64,000 nucleotides of DNA from Hydrogenophaga taeniospiralis CCUG 15921 (GCF_001592305.1 NZ_BCWR01000011.1:1-64000); one strand, 5' to 3'; positions 43,666 through 54,328 are shown, numbered from the stretch's first letter. Program-made: numbers and translations. The notes: generated from the sequence alone by a model not told the origin.

Positions 43666-43691
43666 GCGACCGGCGCCCACGCGCCGGTCGC
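43666..43691 (+). terminator. Hairpin after the SPW gene
   Basis: An 11-bp perfect stem, GCGACCGGCGC with GCGCCGGTCGC and loop ccac, is followed by TCCCGAGGG without a T-run. A second smaller stem (CCCGCC/GGCGGG) follows near 43716. Confidence 0.6.
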
Positions 43692-43786
43692 TCCCGAGGG
43701 TGTGCGACGCAAACACCCGCCGCAAGGCGGGCCGGTGGGGCTGTTCGCACCTGCGCCAGCGCGCCTTGCCGTAAGCTCAGGGCCCG

Positions 43787-46396
43787 ATGCGCGCGCTGCT
43801 CACCACCTACTCCTGGCAGGAACTGCGCCACCACCCCTGGCGCAACGCGCTGGCGGTGCTGGCCGTGACGCTGGGCGTGGCACTGGCCTTCGCGGTGCAG
43901 CTCATCAACGCCTCGGCGCTGGCCGAGTTCGCCGGCGCGGTGAGTTCGGTCAATGGCCAGCCCGACCTGAGCCTGCGCGCGCGCCAGGGCATGTTGCCCG
44001 ACGAGTTGCTGGAGCGTGTGGCCGCGCAACCCGGCGTGGCGCTGGCCAGCCCGGTGCTGGAGTTGCCGACGACGGCACGGGCCGAGCCAGGCGGCCAGCC
44101 CGTGGCGGTGAAGCTGGTGGGCGTGGACGCGCTCACGGTGGCCGGGGTGTCGCCCGCGCTGCTGCCCATGCCCCAAAACCCCAACGAACCCGCCAACGGC
44201 GAGGGCAGCGCCCCGCCCCAGCGGCTGGACATCTTCGCGCCCGACGCCGTGTTCCTCAACCCGGCCGCGCGCCAGGCCCTGGCGGTCGCGGGCGTGGCGC
44301 CCACGCGGCTTCGAATCCAGAGCGGGCTGAGCCTGACCACCGTGCGGGTGGCCGGCAGCGTGAACGCGCCCGGCGCGCCCCTGCTGGTGATGGACGTGGC
44401 CGCCGCGCAGGCGCTGATGGACCGGCTGAGCGCGCTCAGCCGCATCGACCTGCGGCTGGACGCCGGCACCCGGCCCGAGGCCCTGCTGGAGGCGCTGGCA
44501 CTGCCGGGCACGGTGATCGCGCAGCGCCCCGAACAGACCGGCGAGCGCGCCAGCAACCTCTCGCGCGCCTACCGGGTCAACCTCACGGTGTTGGCGCTGG
44601 TGGCGCTGTTCACCGGCGCGTTCCTGGTGTTCTCCGTGCTCTCGCTCTCGGTCGCGCGGCGCCAGCAGCAGTTCGCCCTGCTCGGTGTGCTGGGCCTGTC
44701 GGCCAACGAACGGCTGCGCCTGGTGTTGACCGAATCGGCCCTGCTCGGGCTGCTGGGCAGCGTGCTCGGCGTGGCGCTGGGCACGGCCCTGGCCGCGCTG
44801 GCGCTGCGGGTGCTCGGTGGCGACCTGGGCGGCGGCTACTTTTCCGGCGTGGCCCCGCCGCTGCAGTGGAGCGCGCCCGCCGCCCTGCTCTACGGCGCCC
44901 TGGGTGTGGCGGCCGCGCTGGCGGGCGGCTGGTGGCCTGCGCGCGCCATGGCGCGCATGGCCCCGGCGCTCGCGCTCAAGGGGCTGGGTGGCGCCGGCAC
45001 GGGCGGCCCCAGACGCCACGGCGGCGCGCTGGCCCTGATGGCGCTGGCCGCCGCGCTGGCCTGGGCGCCGCCGATGGGGGGGGTGCCGCTGGCGGCCTAT
45101 GTGTCGGTGGGCCTGCTGCTGGTGGGTGGCATTGCCGCGCTGCCGCTGGCCGTGGGCGCGCTGCTGCACCGGCTGGCGCCGCTGGTGGCTCGCCACACCC
45201 TGCCGCTGCTGGCGGTGGAACGCTCGCGGCGCCTGCGCGAAACCGCGGCCGTGGCCACCAGCGGCGTGGTCGCGAGCCTGGCGCTGTCGGTGGCGCTCAC
45301 GGTGATGGTGGCGAGCTTTCGCGATTCGGTCACGCAGTGGCTCGATGGCGTGCTGCCGGCGCAACTCTATGTGCGCGCGGGCAGCAGCAGCGTGGGCGAG
45401 GGCAACACCCTGCCGCCCGACTTCGTGCGCGCGGTGGGCGCGCTGCCCGGCGTGGTGCGGGTCGATCCGCTGCGCGCCACCTTCGTCCAGATGGACGCCG
45501 CGCTGCCCCCGGTGACGCTGCTGGCACGCCCCCTGTCCATGGCCGGTGCGCCCGGCGCGGGGCAGACCCTGCCGCTGGTGGGCAACCCGCTGCCCCTGCC
45601 CGCAGTGGCCGCGGGCGAGACGGTGGTGCCCGTGTACGTGAGCGAGGCCATGCTCGACCTGCACGGCGCGCGCCCGGGCGGCTGGCTGCCCGCGCTGGCG
45701 CTGGCTTTTCCGGCGGAACGCTCCCAGGACACGCGATTCTTCGTCGCCGGCGTCTGGCGCGACTACGCGCGCCAGCACGGCAGCGTGGTGATGGACCGCG
45801 CGCATTTCGTGCGCCTCTCGGGCGACGCGAGCGTGAACGATCTCGCGGTGCACCTCGCGCCCGGTGCCGACGAGGACGCGCTGCGCGAACGCATCCGCGA
45901 GCGCGCCGAGGCCCTGGGCGCGGGCGGCCTGGTCGAGTTCGCCTCGGCCGGCCAGATCCGCGCCGTGTCGCTGCGCATCTTCGACCGCAGCTTCGCCGTC
46001 ACCTACTGGCTGCAGGCCGTGGCCATCGCCATCGGCCTGTTCGGCGTGGCGGCCAGCTTCAGCGCGCAGGTGCTGGCGCGGCGGCGCGAGTTCGGCCTGC
46101 TCGCGCACCTGGGCCTCACGCGCGCGCAGATCCTGGGTGTGGTAGCGCTCGAAGGCCTGGCCTGGACGGTGCTGGGCGCGCTCGCCGGCCTCGCGCTGGG
46201 CCTGGCGGTGAGCGTGGTGCTGGTGCACGTGGTCAACCCGCAGAGCTTCCACTGGACCATGGACCTCGCCCTGCCCTGGGCGCGGCTGCTCGCGCTGTGC
46301 GCCGCCGTGGTGCTGGCCGGCACGGCCACCGCCTGGCTGGCCGGGCGTGCCGCCGCCAGCCGCGACGCGGTGCAGGCGGTGAAGGAAGACTGGTGA
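43787..46396 (+). CDS. FtsX-family ABC transporter permease
   Basis: This large permease of 869 residues has the FtsX/MacB-type fold: a first membrane span near 20 followed by a large periplasmic domain, then three spans near 255-400, a second duplicated set, and three spans at the C terminus. The repeated LVLTESALLGLLGSVLGVALG and LGLTRAQILGVVALEGL are typical coupling regions. The size fits a fused two-permease arrangement as in AttF/AttG. No ATPase gene precedes it. The next gene, whose start overlaps its stop, encodes an AttH-like lipocalin. The ATPase may be the one at 51236-51973. The start at 43787 lacks a strong ribosome site. Confidence 0.85.
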   Translation: MRALLTTYSWQELRHHPWRNALAVLAVTLGVALAFAVQLINASALAEFAGAVSSVNGQPDLSLRARQGMLPDELLERVAAQPGVALASPVLELPTTARAEPGGQPVAVKLVGVDALTVAGVSPALLPMPQNPNEPANGEGSAPPQRLDIFAPDAVFLNPAARQALAVAGVAPTRLRIQSGLSLTTVRVAGSVNAPGAPLLVMDVAAAQALMDRLSALSRIDLRLDAGTRPEALLEALALPGTVIAQRPEQTGERASNLSRAYRVNLTVLALVALFTGAFLVFSVLSLSVARRQQQFALLGVLGLSANERLRLVLTESALLGLLGSVLGVALGTALAALALRVLGGDLGGGYFSGVAPPLQWSAPAALLYGALGVAAALAGGWWPARAMARMAPALALKGLGGAGTGGPRRHGGALALMALAAALAWAPPMGGVPLAAYVSVGLLLVGGIAALPLAVGALLHRLAPLVARHTLPLLAVERSRRLRETAAVATSGVVASLALSVALTVMVASFRDSVTQWLDGVLPAQLYVRAGSSSVGEGNTLPPDFVRAVGALPGVVRVDPLRATFVQMDAALPPVTLLARPLSMAGAPGAGQTLPLVGNPLPLPAVAAGETVVPVYVSEAMLDLHGARPGGWLPALALAFPAERSQDTRFFVAGVWRDYARQHGSVVMDRAHFVRLSGDASVNDLAVHLAPGADEDALRERIRERAEALGAGGLVEFASAGQIRAVSLRIFDRSFAVTYWLQAVAIAIGLFGVAASFSAQVLARRREFGLLAHLGLTRAQILGVVALEGLAWTVLGALAGLALGLAVSVVLVHVVNPQSFHWTMDLALPWARLLALCAAVVLAGTATAWLAGRAAASRDAVQAVKEDW

Positions 46397-47580
46397 ACCG
46401 CATGCCCACCACGCCCCCGCAACGCCCTGCCCTCGGGCCAGCCGATGGCCTGGCGCGCCGCCGCCTGCTCGTGGTCGGCGGTGGCCTGCTGGCCGCGCCC
46501 TGGCTGGGCGGCCCGGCGTGGGCCCAGGCCCCGGCGGCGCCACGGGTGCTCAGCCCGCGCGCGCTGCATTTCCCGCGCGACCACGGCACACACAACGACA
46601 CCCGCACCGAGTGGTGGTACCTCACCGGCCATGCGCAGGACGCCGCCGGGCGCGCCTTCGGCTTTCAGGTCACGTTCTTCCGCAGCCGGGTCGACGCGGC
46701 GCAGCCGCTGCAGAGCCGGCTCGCGGCCCGGCAACTGCTGTTCGCCCACGCCGCCATCACCGACGTGCAGGGTGGCCGGCTCTGGCACGACCAGCGCATC
46801 GCGCGCTGGAACGGCGAGCCACCCACCCACCCGCAGCGTGGCGTGTTCGCCCGCGAGCACGACACCCAGGTGGTGCTGCGCGACTGGTTCATCGAGCGCC
46901 GGCCCGACGGCGGCTACACCACGGCGGTCGTGGGCGACGACATCCGCATCGACCTCAGCGCCACGCCCACCCAGGCCATCCTGCTGCAGGGCGACGCGGG
47001 GTTTTCGCGCAAGGGTCCGCAGCCCGAACAGGCCAGTTTCTACCTCAGCCACCCGCAGCTCTCGGTGCGCGGCACGCTGACCGTTCGAGGTCAGGCGTTT
47101 CAGATCGTGCAGGGCCGCGCCTGGCTGGACCACGAGTGGAGCGAAGCCATCCTGCACCCCGAGGCCGTGGGCTGGGACTGGATCGGCATGAACCTGTTCA
47201 ACGGCGACAGTCTCACCGCCTTCCAGTTGCGCCGCCAGGACGGCAGCCCGCTCTGGGCCGGAGGCTCGGTGCGCAGCGCCGCCAGCGCGCAGAGCCCGAC
47301 CGACACCCACAGCTTTCGCCCCGACGAACTCGACTGGGCGCCGCAGCGTTTCTGGACCAGCCCGCGCACCCGCGCGCGCTACCCGGTGGAGTGGCGCATC
47401 CGCACGCCGGCAGGCGTCTACACCGTCAAGGCCGTGATCGACCCGCAGGAACTCGACAGCCGCCAGGGCACCGGCACGGTGTACTGGGAAGGCCTGTCCG
47501 ACCTGTTCGACAGCGACGGCCAGCGCGTGGGCCGGGGTTATCTGGAGATGACGGGCTACGCCCAGCGGCTGGTGCTGTGA
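46393..47580 (+). CDS. AttH/CrtC-type lipocalin-like exported protein
   Basis: This 395-residue protein is of the carotenoid 1,2-hydratase/AttH (PF07143) type, a double lipocalin-like beta barrel. Landmarks are HNDTRTEWWYLTGH, FGFQVTFFRS, AWLDHEWSEA and GWDWIGMNLFNGD. An Arg-rich start with LARRRLLVVGGG resembles a Tat signal, ending at PAWAQ. I take GTG 46393, with AAGGA 6 bases upstream, overlapping the permease stop (GTGA). In Att-like systems such a protein works with a permease and ATPase to bind a lipid or other hydrophobic ligand in the periplasm. It is not expected to make carotenoids here. Confidence 0.88.
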   Translation: MNRMPTTPPQRPALGPADGLARRRLLVVGGGLLAAPWLGGPAWAQAPAAPRVLSPRALHFPRDHGTHNDTRTEWWYLTGHAQDAAGRAFGFQVTFFRSRVDAAQPLQSRLAARQLLFAHAAITDVQGGRLWHDQRIARWNGEPPTHPQRGVFAREHDTQVVLRDWFIERRPDGGYTTAVVGDDIRIDLSATPTQAILLQGDAGFSRKGPQPEQASFYLSHPQLSVRGTLTVRGQAFQIVQGRAWLDHEWSEAILHPEAVGWDWIGMNLFNGDSLTAFQLRRQDGSPLWAGGSVRSAASAQSPTDTHSFRPDELDWAPQRFWTSPRTRARYPVEWRIRTPAGVYTVKAVIDPQELDSRQGTGTVYWEGLSDLFDSDGQRVGRGYLEMTGYAQRLVL

Positions 47581-47582
47581 AC

Positions 47583-47653
47583 CGCCGGGCCGGCTCCGCC
47601 GGACGGCCAGTGCCGCCCCCTGGGGGGTAGCGCAAAGCGCTGCGGGGGGGTCA
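47583..47653. repeat. C/G-rich dispersed repeat, unit at convergent stops
   Basis: GGCTCCGCCGG, then GCCCCCTGGGGGG, then GCGCAAAGCGCTG and a G-run that ends in TCA, the stop of the minus-strand adaptor gene. The order matches 5231-5325. It can serve as terminator between two convergent genes. Confidence 0.6.
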
Positions 47654-48862
47654 ATACTTCACCGGTTGGCCGTCCGTGATGATGGTGCCCGGGTAGAGCA
47701 GCACGGTTTCGCCTTCGCGCAGGCCGTCCTTGACCCAGGCCACCTCGGTGTTGCGGTCGTGGAACGCCACGGCCCGCGCGCGCGCCTTGCCGGTCTCGAC
47801 CACGAACACGCGCCACTGATCGCCATCGCGCACCAGGGCCGCGGTGGGCACCAGCAGCACGCCCGCCTGCGACGACACGGTGATGCGCGCATCGACGCGA
47901 AAACCGTCGCCCAGGCGCTGCACTTCGGTGGGGGCGGAGGCCAGGTCCACGACCACGTTCACGCGCTGCTCCTCGATGCCCAGGGCCGACACCTTGGTAA
48001 ACGCCACCGGCTCGACGCGGGCCACCCGCCCGGCCAAGGCCGGCGCGCCGCTGCCGGTGGACAGCTGCACCTGAGCGCCGGGCTGGACCTGCCGCACCTC
48101 GCCCGAGAGCACGTCGATCACCGCCTCCATGGCCGCGGTGTCGCCGATCTCCAGCAGGGACTGGCCCGCGTTCACGGCGACCGCGCTGTCCTGGTGCAGC
48201 TTGAGCACCTGCCCATTGACGGGGCTCTTGAGCTGCCACAGACCCGCCGGCCGCGCGCCGGCCGTGGGCTCCGATCGGCTCAGGGCCGCGCGGGCCTCGG
48301 CCGCGGCGAAATCGGCGGCGCTCTGCTCGGCGCGCGCGGCGTTGAGCGCCTGCTGCGCGGCCTGGCGCGCGAGCACGGCCTGGTCGCGCGCCGAGGGGGC
48401 GATGAAGTTGTCGCGCGCCAGCTTGTCGGCCCGCTCGGCTTCGAGCGTGGCCTGGGCCAGCGCGGTCTGCAGGCGCTGCGCCTGCGCGGCGGCGGCGCGG
48501 CGCGCGGCCTCGGCGCTGCCCACACGCTGCTGCAACACGGTGCGCGTGCGCGCGTCGATCATCTGCGGCGCCACCGGCTCCAGCGTGGCCACCACGTCGC
48601 CGGCCTTCACCGCGTCGCCCACCTTCAGCGTGGGCCGCAGCAGGGCCGCCGGCGTGGGCGCGGTGATCAGGTAGCGGTTTTTCAGGCGCAGCACGCCGTC
48701 TTCCTCGATGGCCTGCTCGAAAGTACCGGTGGTCACCGTGGCCACTTCCACCGTGAGCGGGCGCGGCCGGTAGGCGGCGTAGACCAATGCGGCAGCGCCC
48801 GCCGCCAGCAGCCCGCCCAGCACCCAGCGGCGGGAGCGTTTCCAGGACATCTTCTCGTTCAT
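47651..48862 (-). CDS. Periplasmic adaptor (membrane fusion) protein, HlyD/MacA-like
   Basis: This 403-residue protein has one N-terminal membrane segment (WVLGGLLAAGAAALVYAAY). The lipoyl-like half VEEDGVLRLKNRYLITAP-type strand set, TLKVGDAVKAGDVVATLEPV, follows. A long coiled-coil hairpin covers about 105-200 (QAQRLQTALAQATLEAERADKLARD). Then come the beta-barrel and membrane-proximal domains with VNGQVLKLHQ. It links the inner-membrane permease to an outer-membrane channel. The ATG overlaps the permease stop (ATGA). An outer-membrane TolC partner is not seen in the window. Confidence 0.9.
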   Translation of the reverse strand: MNEKMSWKRSRRWVLGGLLAAGAAALVYAAYRPRPLTVEVATVTTGTFEQAIEEDGVLRLKNRYLITAPTPAALLRPTLKVGDAVKAGDVVATLEPVAPQMIDARTRTVLQQRVGSAEAARRAAAAQAQRLQTALAQATLEAERADKLARDNFIAPSARDQAVLARQAAQQALNAARAEQSAADFAAAEARAALSRSEPTAGARPAGLWQLKSPVNGQVLKLHQDSAVAVNAGQSLLEIGDTAAMEAVIDVLSGEVRQVQPGAQVQLSTGSGAPALAGRVARVEPVAFTKVSALGIEEQRVNVVVDLASAPTEVQRLGDGFRVDARITVSSQAGVLLVPTAALVRDGDQWRVFVVETGKARARAVAFHDRNTEVAWVKDGLREGETVLLYPGTIITDGQPVKY

Positions 48863-51228
48863 TCGCGTACCTTCAATACAGAAACCAGGTCCAGCCGGTC
48901 GATCTGCCGGCGCACCAGCAGCGCGCTGGCCACGCCGGCGGCGAGCACGATCAGCGCCGCCGACGCGTAGGTCGAGGGCTCGATGATCACCGGGAAGTCG
49001 ATGCTGTCGGAGGACATCAGCCGCATCATCAGCGTGGCCAGCCCCCAGCCCGTCAGGGCGCCGATGGGCAGCGCCACCAGCAGCTCGGCGCCGAGCTCGG
49101 CCAGCAGCAGCACCGAGACCTCGGCCCGCGTCATGCCCAGCACGCGCAGGCTCGCCAGCTCCCAGGCGCGCTCGGAGAGCGAAATGCGCGCCGCGTTGTA
49201 GATGATGCCCACCGCCATGGCCACCGCGAACAGCGTGAGGATGCCGCTGAAGACACCCATGTTGCGCGAGGTGGTTTCGTTGAACGCGGCCATCGAACCT
49301 GCCTTGTCGAACACCGCGTTGATCCCCGGCGCGGCCTTCACCGCGGCCCAGAAAGCGTCCATGGCGGCCGGGTCCACCTGCAGCGCCGCGTCGGCCACGC
49401 CGTCGCCGTCGCGCGCCAGGGTGTTCATCGCCTCCAGGTTCATGTAGAGCAACTGGCCGAACATGCTCTGCACGATGTCGACCACCTCCACCCGCACCTG
49501 GGTGCGGCTCCAGAGCCGGAACTCCATGTCGATGCGGTCGCCCACCCGGGCATCGAGTTCGCGCGCGAGCAGCGCCGACAGCACCACGCCCTGCGCCGGC
49601 ATCGCCACCGCGCCGCGCCGGTCGTCCACCACGCGCATCAGCCGCGCGTCGCTGCGGTAGCCGGTGAGCGCGGTGTCCACGCTGCGCCCGCGCAGCCGCA
49701 CGCGCACCGGCTCGCTGCGGTAGGGCTCGGCGTCGATCACGCCGGGCAGGCGTCGGAGATCGCGCGCCACGCTCACCGGCACCGGGCGGTGGAAGTTGAC
49801 CAGCACGTCGCCCTGTTGCACCTGGCGGAACTGCACGTCCACGATGTGCGCGATGGCGTCGAGCCAGAACGCGCCCGAGATCTGTAGCGCCACCGCCAGC
49901 GCGATGCCGGTCACGGTGAAGGCCGCGCGCAGCGGGCGGCGCTCGAAGTTGCGGATCACCATCATCGCGCCGGTGCTCACGAAGCGGCGCAGGCCCAGGC
50001 GCTCCACCAGCGTGGGCTGGTAGGCCGGCGGCGCGGGCGGCATCATGGCCTGCGCGGGCCGCAGCCGCACCACGGCTCGGATGGCCGTCCAGGTGCCGAG
50101 CGCGGCCGCGCCGCCGGCCAGCAGCGCCGAGACCACGATCAGCCAGGGGTGGGTCACGTAGGCCAGCCGGTTGAAGCGGAACACCTCGTCGTACAGGCTG
50201 AGCATGCCCTGACCGATCAGCACGCTCAGCCCCAGCCCGGCCAGCACGCCGAGCCCGGCGATGGCGAAGGCGAGCTGGATGTAGTGCCACGCAATCGCGC
50301 CGTCGCTGTAGCCCAGCGCCTTGAGCGCGGCGATCTGGCTGCGCTGCGTGGCCACCTGGCGGCTGAGCACCACATTGAGGATGAACATCGCCACCGCGAG
50401 AAAGATCGACGGCAGCACGGTGCCCATCACCTTGAGCTGGGCCAGCTCGTCTTCCACGATCTTGGCCGAGAGCTGTTTGTCGCGGCCCACGGCACCGATC
50501 GCGCCATAGGGTTCGAGCAGGCGGTCCACTTCGGCCAGCACGGGCGCTTCCGCCATACCGGCGTCCAGCCGCAGCGCGACCTGGTTGAACGCGCCCTGCA
50601 TGTCGAAGGCCTGGGTCATGCGCTCGGCGTCGATCCACCAGATGCCGAACGACTGATCGTCGGGCGCGCCGCCCTGCGAGGCGAACACGTATTCGGGCGA
50701 GGCCACCGTGCCCACCAGGTGCACCCGCTCGCGCTTGCCGTTGAGGATGGCGTGCACGGTGTCGCCGGGGTTCAGGCTGCGCGCCACGGCAAAGCGGTCG
50801 CTCACCAGCGCCTCCAGCGCGCCGTCGCGCTCGGGCCAGCGCCCGCGCTTGAGCGTAAGCGCGTTCAGGCCCTGGCGGCCGGCGTGCGCGCGGGCCAGGT
50901 CCAGCCCGATGAAGCGCCCGGTCACGGGCGGGGCCACGCCGGGCAGGCCGATCTGCGCGTCGAACACCACGTCGAGCTTGACCTCGGCCACGCCGTCGAG
51001 CGCGGCCAGCCGTCCGCGCAGGTGCACCGGTGCGCGCTTGACGCTGGCGAACACGTCGGCCAGGCGGTTGTCGCGGTAGAAGGCGTCGCGCGAGCCCTTG
51101 AGCGACTCGTGCACCGAGAACATGCCCACGAAGCCGGCCACGCCGATGGCCACCACCACCGCGATGGTGAACACCTGCGCGCGCAGGCGCTGGAGGTCGC
51201 GCCAGAGCTTGATGTGGATGGCCTTCAT
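48859..51228 (-). CDS. MacB/FtsX-type ABC transporter permease
   Basis: This permease of 789 residues has two FtsX-like halves. It starts with [19 protein letters not shown] and a long periplasmic domain (about 45-265). Further spans lie near 270-400, a second periplasmic domain at about 460-645, and three spans at the end. It pairs with the ATPase gene 7 bases upstream and the adaptor directly downstream, an arrangement known from MacAB- and DevBCA-like exporters. Substrate classes include lipids, peptides and macrolides; no residue here fixes it. Confidence 0.92.
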   Translation of the reverse strand: MKAIHIKLWRDLQRLRAQVFTIAVVVAIGVAGFVGMFSVHESLKGSRDAFYRDNRLADVFASVKRAPVHLRGRLAALDGVAEVKLDVVFDAQIGLPGVAPPVTGRFIGLDLARAHAGRQGLNALTLKRGRWPERDGALEALVSDRFAVARSLNPGDTVHAILNGKRERVHLVGTVASPEYVFASQGGAPDDQSFGIWWIDAERMTQAFDMQGAFNQVALRLDAGMAEAPVLAEVDRLLEPYGAIGAVGRDKQLSAKIVEDELAQLKVMGTVLPSIFLAVAMFILNVVLSRQVATQRSQIAALKALGYSDGAIAWHYIQLAFAIAGLGVLAGLGLSVLIGQGMLSLYDEVFRFNRLAYVTHPWLIVVSALLAGGAAALGTWTAIRAVVRLRPAQAMMPPAPPAYQPTLVERLGLRRFVSTGAMMVIRNFERRPLRAAFTVTGIALAVALQISGAFWLDAIAHIVDVQFRQVQQGDVLVNFHRPVPVSVARDLRRLPGVIDAEPYRSEPVRVRLRGRSVDTALTGYRSDARLMRVVDDRRGAVAMPAQGVVLSALLARELDARVGDRIDMEFRLWSRTQVRVEVVDIVQSMFGQLLYMNLEAMNTLARDGDGVADAALQVDPAAMDAFWAAVKAAPGINAVFDKAGSMAAFNETTSRNMGVFSGILTLFAVAMAVGIIYNAARISLSERAWELASLRVLGMTRAEVSVLLLAELGAELLVALPIGALTGWGLATLMMRLMSSDSIDFPVIIEPSTYASAALIVLAAGVASALLVRRQIDRLDLVSVLKVRE

Positions 51229-51235
51229 GGCGCGC

Positions 51236-51973
<738 letters not shown>

Positions 51974-52088
51974 GGCGTCAGATGGCGGGGTGGGTCGGGC
52001 CCGAACAGTATTGCAGCAAAGCCGCCGCCCGCGCTGACCTGCGTCAAGCGCCCGCCAGACGCCGCGCAGACCCCGGGCGGCGTGGCCC

Positions 52089-52100
52089 GGGGGGGGGGGG
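52089..52100. repeat. Homopolymer tract of 12 G
   Basis: A run of twelve G on the plus strand lies between the msrA stop and the ATPase gene. Such tracts slip during replication, so the spacing of any promoter for the exporter operon could vary. Assembly error in length is possible. Confidence 0.6.
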
Positions 52101-52110
52101 AACCGCCCGG

Positions 52111-52695
52111 CTATTCCCAGAGCGCTTTCACGCGAGCGTCGCGCCCGCAGGACAGGCGGTAGTAGTTGTAGCGCACCGGGTTCTTCTTGTAATAGTCCTG
52201 GTGGTAGGTCTCGGCCAGGTAGAAGGCGCTGGCCGGCGCCAGCTCGGTGTGGATGGTCTTGAAGCGCCCGCTTTTCAGCAAGGCGTCGCGGCTGACCTGG
52301 GCCACTTGGCGCTCGGCCTCGTTGCCCCAGTAGATGCCGCTGCGGTACTGGCTGCCCACGTCGCAGAACTGCCGGTCTTTCACGGTGGGGTCGATGTGGC
52401 GCCAGAAGTAGTCGACCAGTTGCGCGTAGCTCACTGTGGCCGGGTCGTAGAGCACGCGCACCGCCTCGGTGTGGCCGGTGTGCCCGGCACTGACCTGCTC
52501 GTAGCTGGGGTTGGCGGTGTTGCCGGCGGTGTAGCCGGACTCGACCTCCACCACGCCGGGCAGTTTTTCGAAGTCCTTCTCGATGCACCAGAAGCAGCCG
52601 CCGGCGAAAACCGCCGTGGCGGTGGCTGCCTGGGCCGTGGCGGCAGAGGTGGCCAGCAAAGCGGCCAGCACCCAAAGGCGTGGGATGTTCATCAT
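52111..52695 (-). CDS. msrA: Peptide methionine sulfoxide reductase MsrA, exported
   Basis: The enzyme reduces methionine-S-sulfoxide in damaged proteins. A signal peptide ends near TAQAATA (about 24), so it works in the periplasm, unlike the usual cytosolic MsrA. The nucleophile is in the GGCFWC motif (about 32-37), and resolving cysteines may be those in FCDVGSQY and SCGRDARV near the ends. The protein has 194 residues. GAGGAG precedes ATG 52695. It follows msrB by 2 bases, making an msrBA operon for periplasmic repair of oxidised proteins. Confidence 0.95.
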   Translation of the reverse strand: MMNIPRLWVLAALLATSAATAQAATATAVFAGGCFWCIEKDFEKLPGVVEVESGYTAGNTANPSYEQVSAGHTGHTEAVRVLYDPATVSYAQLVDYFWRHIDPTVKDRQFCDVGSQYRSGIYWGNEAERQVAQVSRDALLKSGRFKTIHTELAPASAFYLAETYHQDYYKKNPVRYNYYRLSCGRDARVKALWE

Positions 52696-52697
52696 GG

Positions 52698-53195
52698 TCA
52701 GCTCCTCAGTGGGGGCAAGGCGTGGCCCTGGGGCACGAAGGCCAGGGCCACGCCGTTGTTGCAATAGCGTTTGCCGGTGGGCTTGGGGCCGTCGTTGAAC
52801 ACGTGGCCCTGGTGCCCGCCGCAGCGTGCGCAGTGGTATTCGGTGCGCGGGACGATCAGCTTGAAGTCCGTGGAGGTGCCCACGGCGTCGGGCAGCGGCT
52901 GCCAGAAGCTGGGCCAGCCGGTGCCGCTCTCGTATTTGTGGGCGGCGTCGAACAGCGGCAGCTGGCAGGCCGCGCACACATAGGTGCCCGGGCGCTTTTC
53001 GGCGTTGAGCGGGCTGCTGCCCGCGCGCTCGGTGCCGTGCTCGAACAACACGGCGTAGGCCGCGGGCGAGACGAGTTTTTTCCACTCGGCCTCGGTCTTC
53101 TTCAGCGCAGCGGGCGGAGCGGCCCGCGCGCCGGCGGGCAGCGCCACGGCGGCGCACCAGCCGGTCAGGCGCTTCAACAGGTCTCTTCGTTCCAT
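52698..53195 (-). CDS. msrB: Peptide methionine-R-sulfoxide reductase MsrB, exported
   Basis: The enzyme reduces methionine-R-sulfoxide and complements MsrA. The 165-residue protein starts with a signal sequence ([13 protein letters not shown], Ala-rich end GARAAPP) resembling a Tat signal. Zinc-type cysteines are in CAACQLPL and CARCGGHQG, and the nucleophile is in [11 protein letters not shown], where most MsrB proteins read RYCxNSxxL. AGGAGA precedes ATG 53195. It is first in the msrBA operon. Confidence 0.95.
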   Translation of the reverse strand: MERRDLLKRLTGWCAAVALPAGARAAPPAALKKTEAEWKKLVSPAAYAVLFEHGTERAGSSPLNAEKRPGTYVCAACQLPLFDAAHKYESGTGWPSFWQPLPDAVGTSTDFKLIVPRTEYHCARCGGHQGHVFNDGPKPTGKRYCNNGVALAFVPQGHALPPLRS

Positions 53196-53299
53196 GGTGG
53201 TCTCCTGGGTTTCGGTACCGTGAGTCGGACCTGGCGAAAGAACCTTACAGCGGATGCAAAGACACACTGGGCCTGCGGGTTCGCCAGCACCACGCACAT

Positions 53300-53315
53300 G
53301 GTTCGAAAGCGCACA
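53300..53315. promoter_or_regulatory. GGTTCGAAAGCGCACA, half-conserved Crp/Fnr-like site
   Basis: The right half AGCGCACA matches the palindrome TGTNCGCTNGCGNACA fully; the left half has three differences. It lies 77 bases before csbD. Confidence 0.3.
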
Positions 53316-53391
53316 GACGCCCGCGCCACAGGGGTCTACAAACCAGGGGGTGGTGAACACCTTCCGTTCACCCGCAACCCAAGGAGATCGC

Positions 53392-53607
53392 ATGAACTGG
53401 GACACCATTCAAGGCAACTGGAAACAACTCACCGGACGGGCCAAACAACAGTGGGGCAAGCTGACCGACGACGACCTGCAGGTCGTGGCCGGCCACCGCG
53501 ACCAGCTCGCGGGCAAGATCCAGGAACGCTACGGCATTGCCAAGGACGAGGCCGAAAAGCAACTCAAGGACTGGGAAGACCGGGCCGACGACAGCTGGTT
53601 GAAATGA
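53392..53607 (+). CDS. CsbD-family stress protein
   Basis: This 71-residue protein has the CsbD pattern: MNWDTIQGNWKQLTGRAKQQWGKLTDDDL, then GHRDQLAGKIQERYG and an acidic tail. CsbD proteins are abundant under general stress, but their job is unknown. A strong AAGGAG site precedes the ATG at 53392. It is monocistronic and faces the Crp/Fnr-like gene tail to tail. Confidence 0.93.
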   Translation: MNWDTIQGNWKQLTGRAKQQWGKLTDDDLQVVAGHRDQLAGKIQERYGIAKDEAEKQLKDWEDRADDSWLK

Positions 53608-53626
53608 GCCACCCCCGCCGCGGACC

Positions 53627-54328
53627 CTAGTGTTTGTGCCCTGTCAGCTCGGTGTGGAGCAGCTTGTCGGCGGCGTAGCAGCTGCAGGCTTCCTTCTCCA
53701 GCGCCGCGCGGTTGAGCACCGTCAGCTCACCCCGGTGGTAGGCGATGTAGCCACTGCTCTGAAACTCGCCGGCGGCCACTGTCACGCCCACGCGGCGCAC
53801 ACCGAGCATCAGAGCCATGAACTCCTGCGTGACGTGAAAGCTGTCGGCCTGTGCGCGGTCCTGGCTCATCAGCAGCCAGCGCGCCAAGCGCGGGCCGATC
53901 TCGTGGAAGCGCTCGCAGGCCGATGCCAGCGTCTGCTGGTGCAACCGCACCAGCAGGCTGGTCTGCAGCACCTGCATCAGCGCCGGGCTGCTCGCCAGCT
54001 CCGCACGCAAGGCCTCCGCGCCGATGCGCCAGCTGGTGCCCGCGCCCTGCACCAGGGCGCGCCACGGTGTCTTCGCCAGCCCCAGCACCAACTCCGAACC
54101 GAGCATGGCCTCGCGCCCCACCATGCCCACCTCCAGCGCCGGATAGCGGTCCACGTCGATCACCAGCGAGATGAAGCCCGAGCGCGGAAAGTAGGCGTGG
54201 CTCAGCGGCTCGCCGCGCACACTGAGTTCGGATGAGAGCTCCAGATCGAAGGATTCGCACTGATCGAGCAGGTGCCGTCGTGCCGCGTTCGGCAGTTGTT
54301 GCAGCAGGAGGTTGTCGGCATGTGCCAT
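53627..54328 (-). CDS. Crp/Fnr-like transcriptional regulator (1)
   Basis: This 233-residue protein has a cyclic-nucleotide-binding-like beta barrel (about 20-120) and a C-terminal winged helix. The barrel has YFPRSGFISLV and VGREAMLG, a variant lacking the CRP phosphate-binding Arg-Ser pair; FNR iron-sulfur cysteines are also absent, so the signal is unknown. The recognition helix reads MLGVRRVGVT, nearly the same as MLGVRREGVT in regulator 2. ATG 54328 was chosen; an upstream ATG at 54361 is possible. It is divergent from ompA and separated from it by a palindrome. Confidence 0.9.
   Translation of the reverse strand: MAHADNLLLQQLPNAARRHLLDQCESFDLELSSELSVRGEPLSHAYFPRSGFISLVIDVDRYPALEVGMVGREAMLGSELVLGLAKTPWRALVQGAGTSWRIGAEALRAELASSPALMQVLQTSLLVRLHQQTLASACERFHEIGPRLARWLLMSQDRAQADSFHVTQEFMALMLGVRRVGVTVAAGEFQSSGYIAYHRGELTVLNRAALEKEACSCYAADKLLHTELTGHKH

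Noticed and set aside
43367-46543. Open frame of 1058 codons on the minus strand
   Set aside because: It is antisense to the FtsX-type permease, has low-complexity composition and no recognisable motif.
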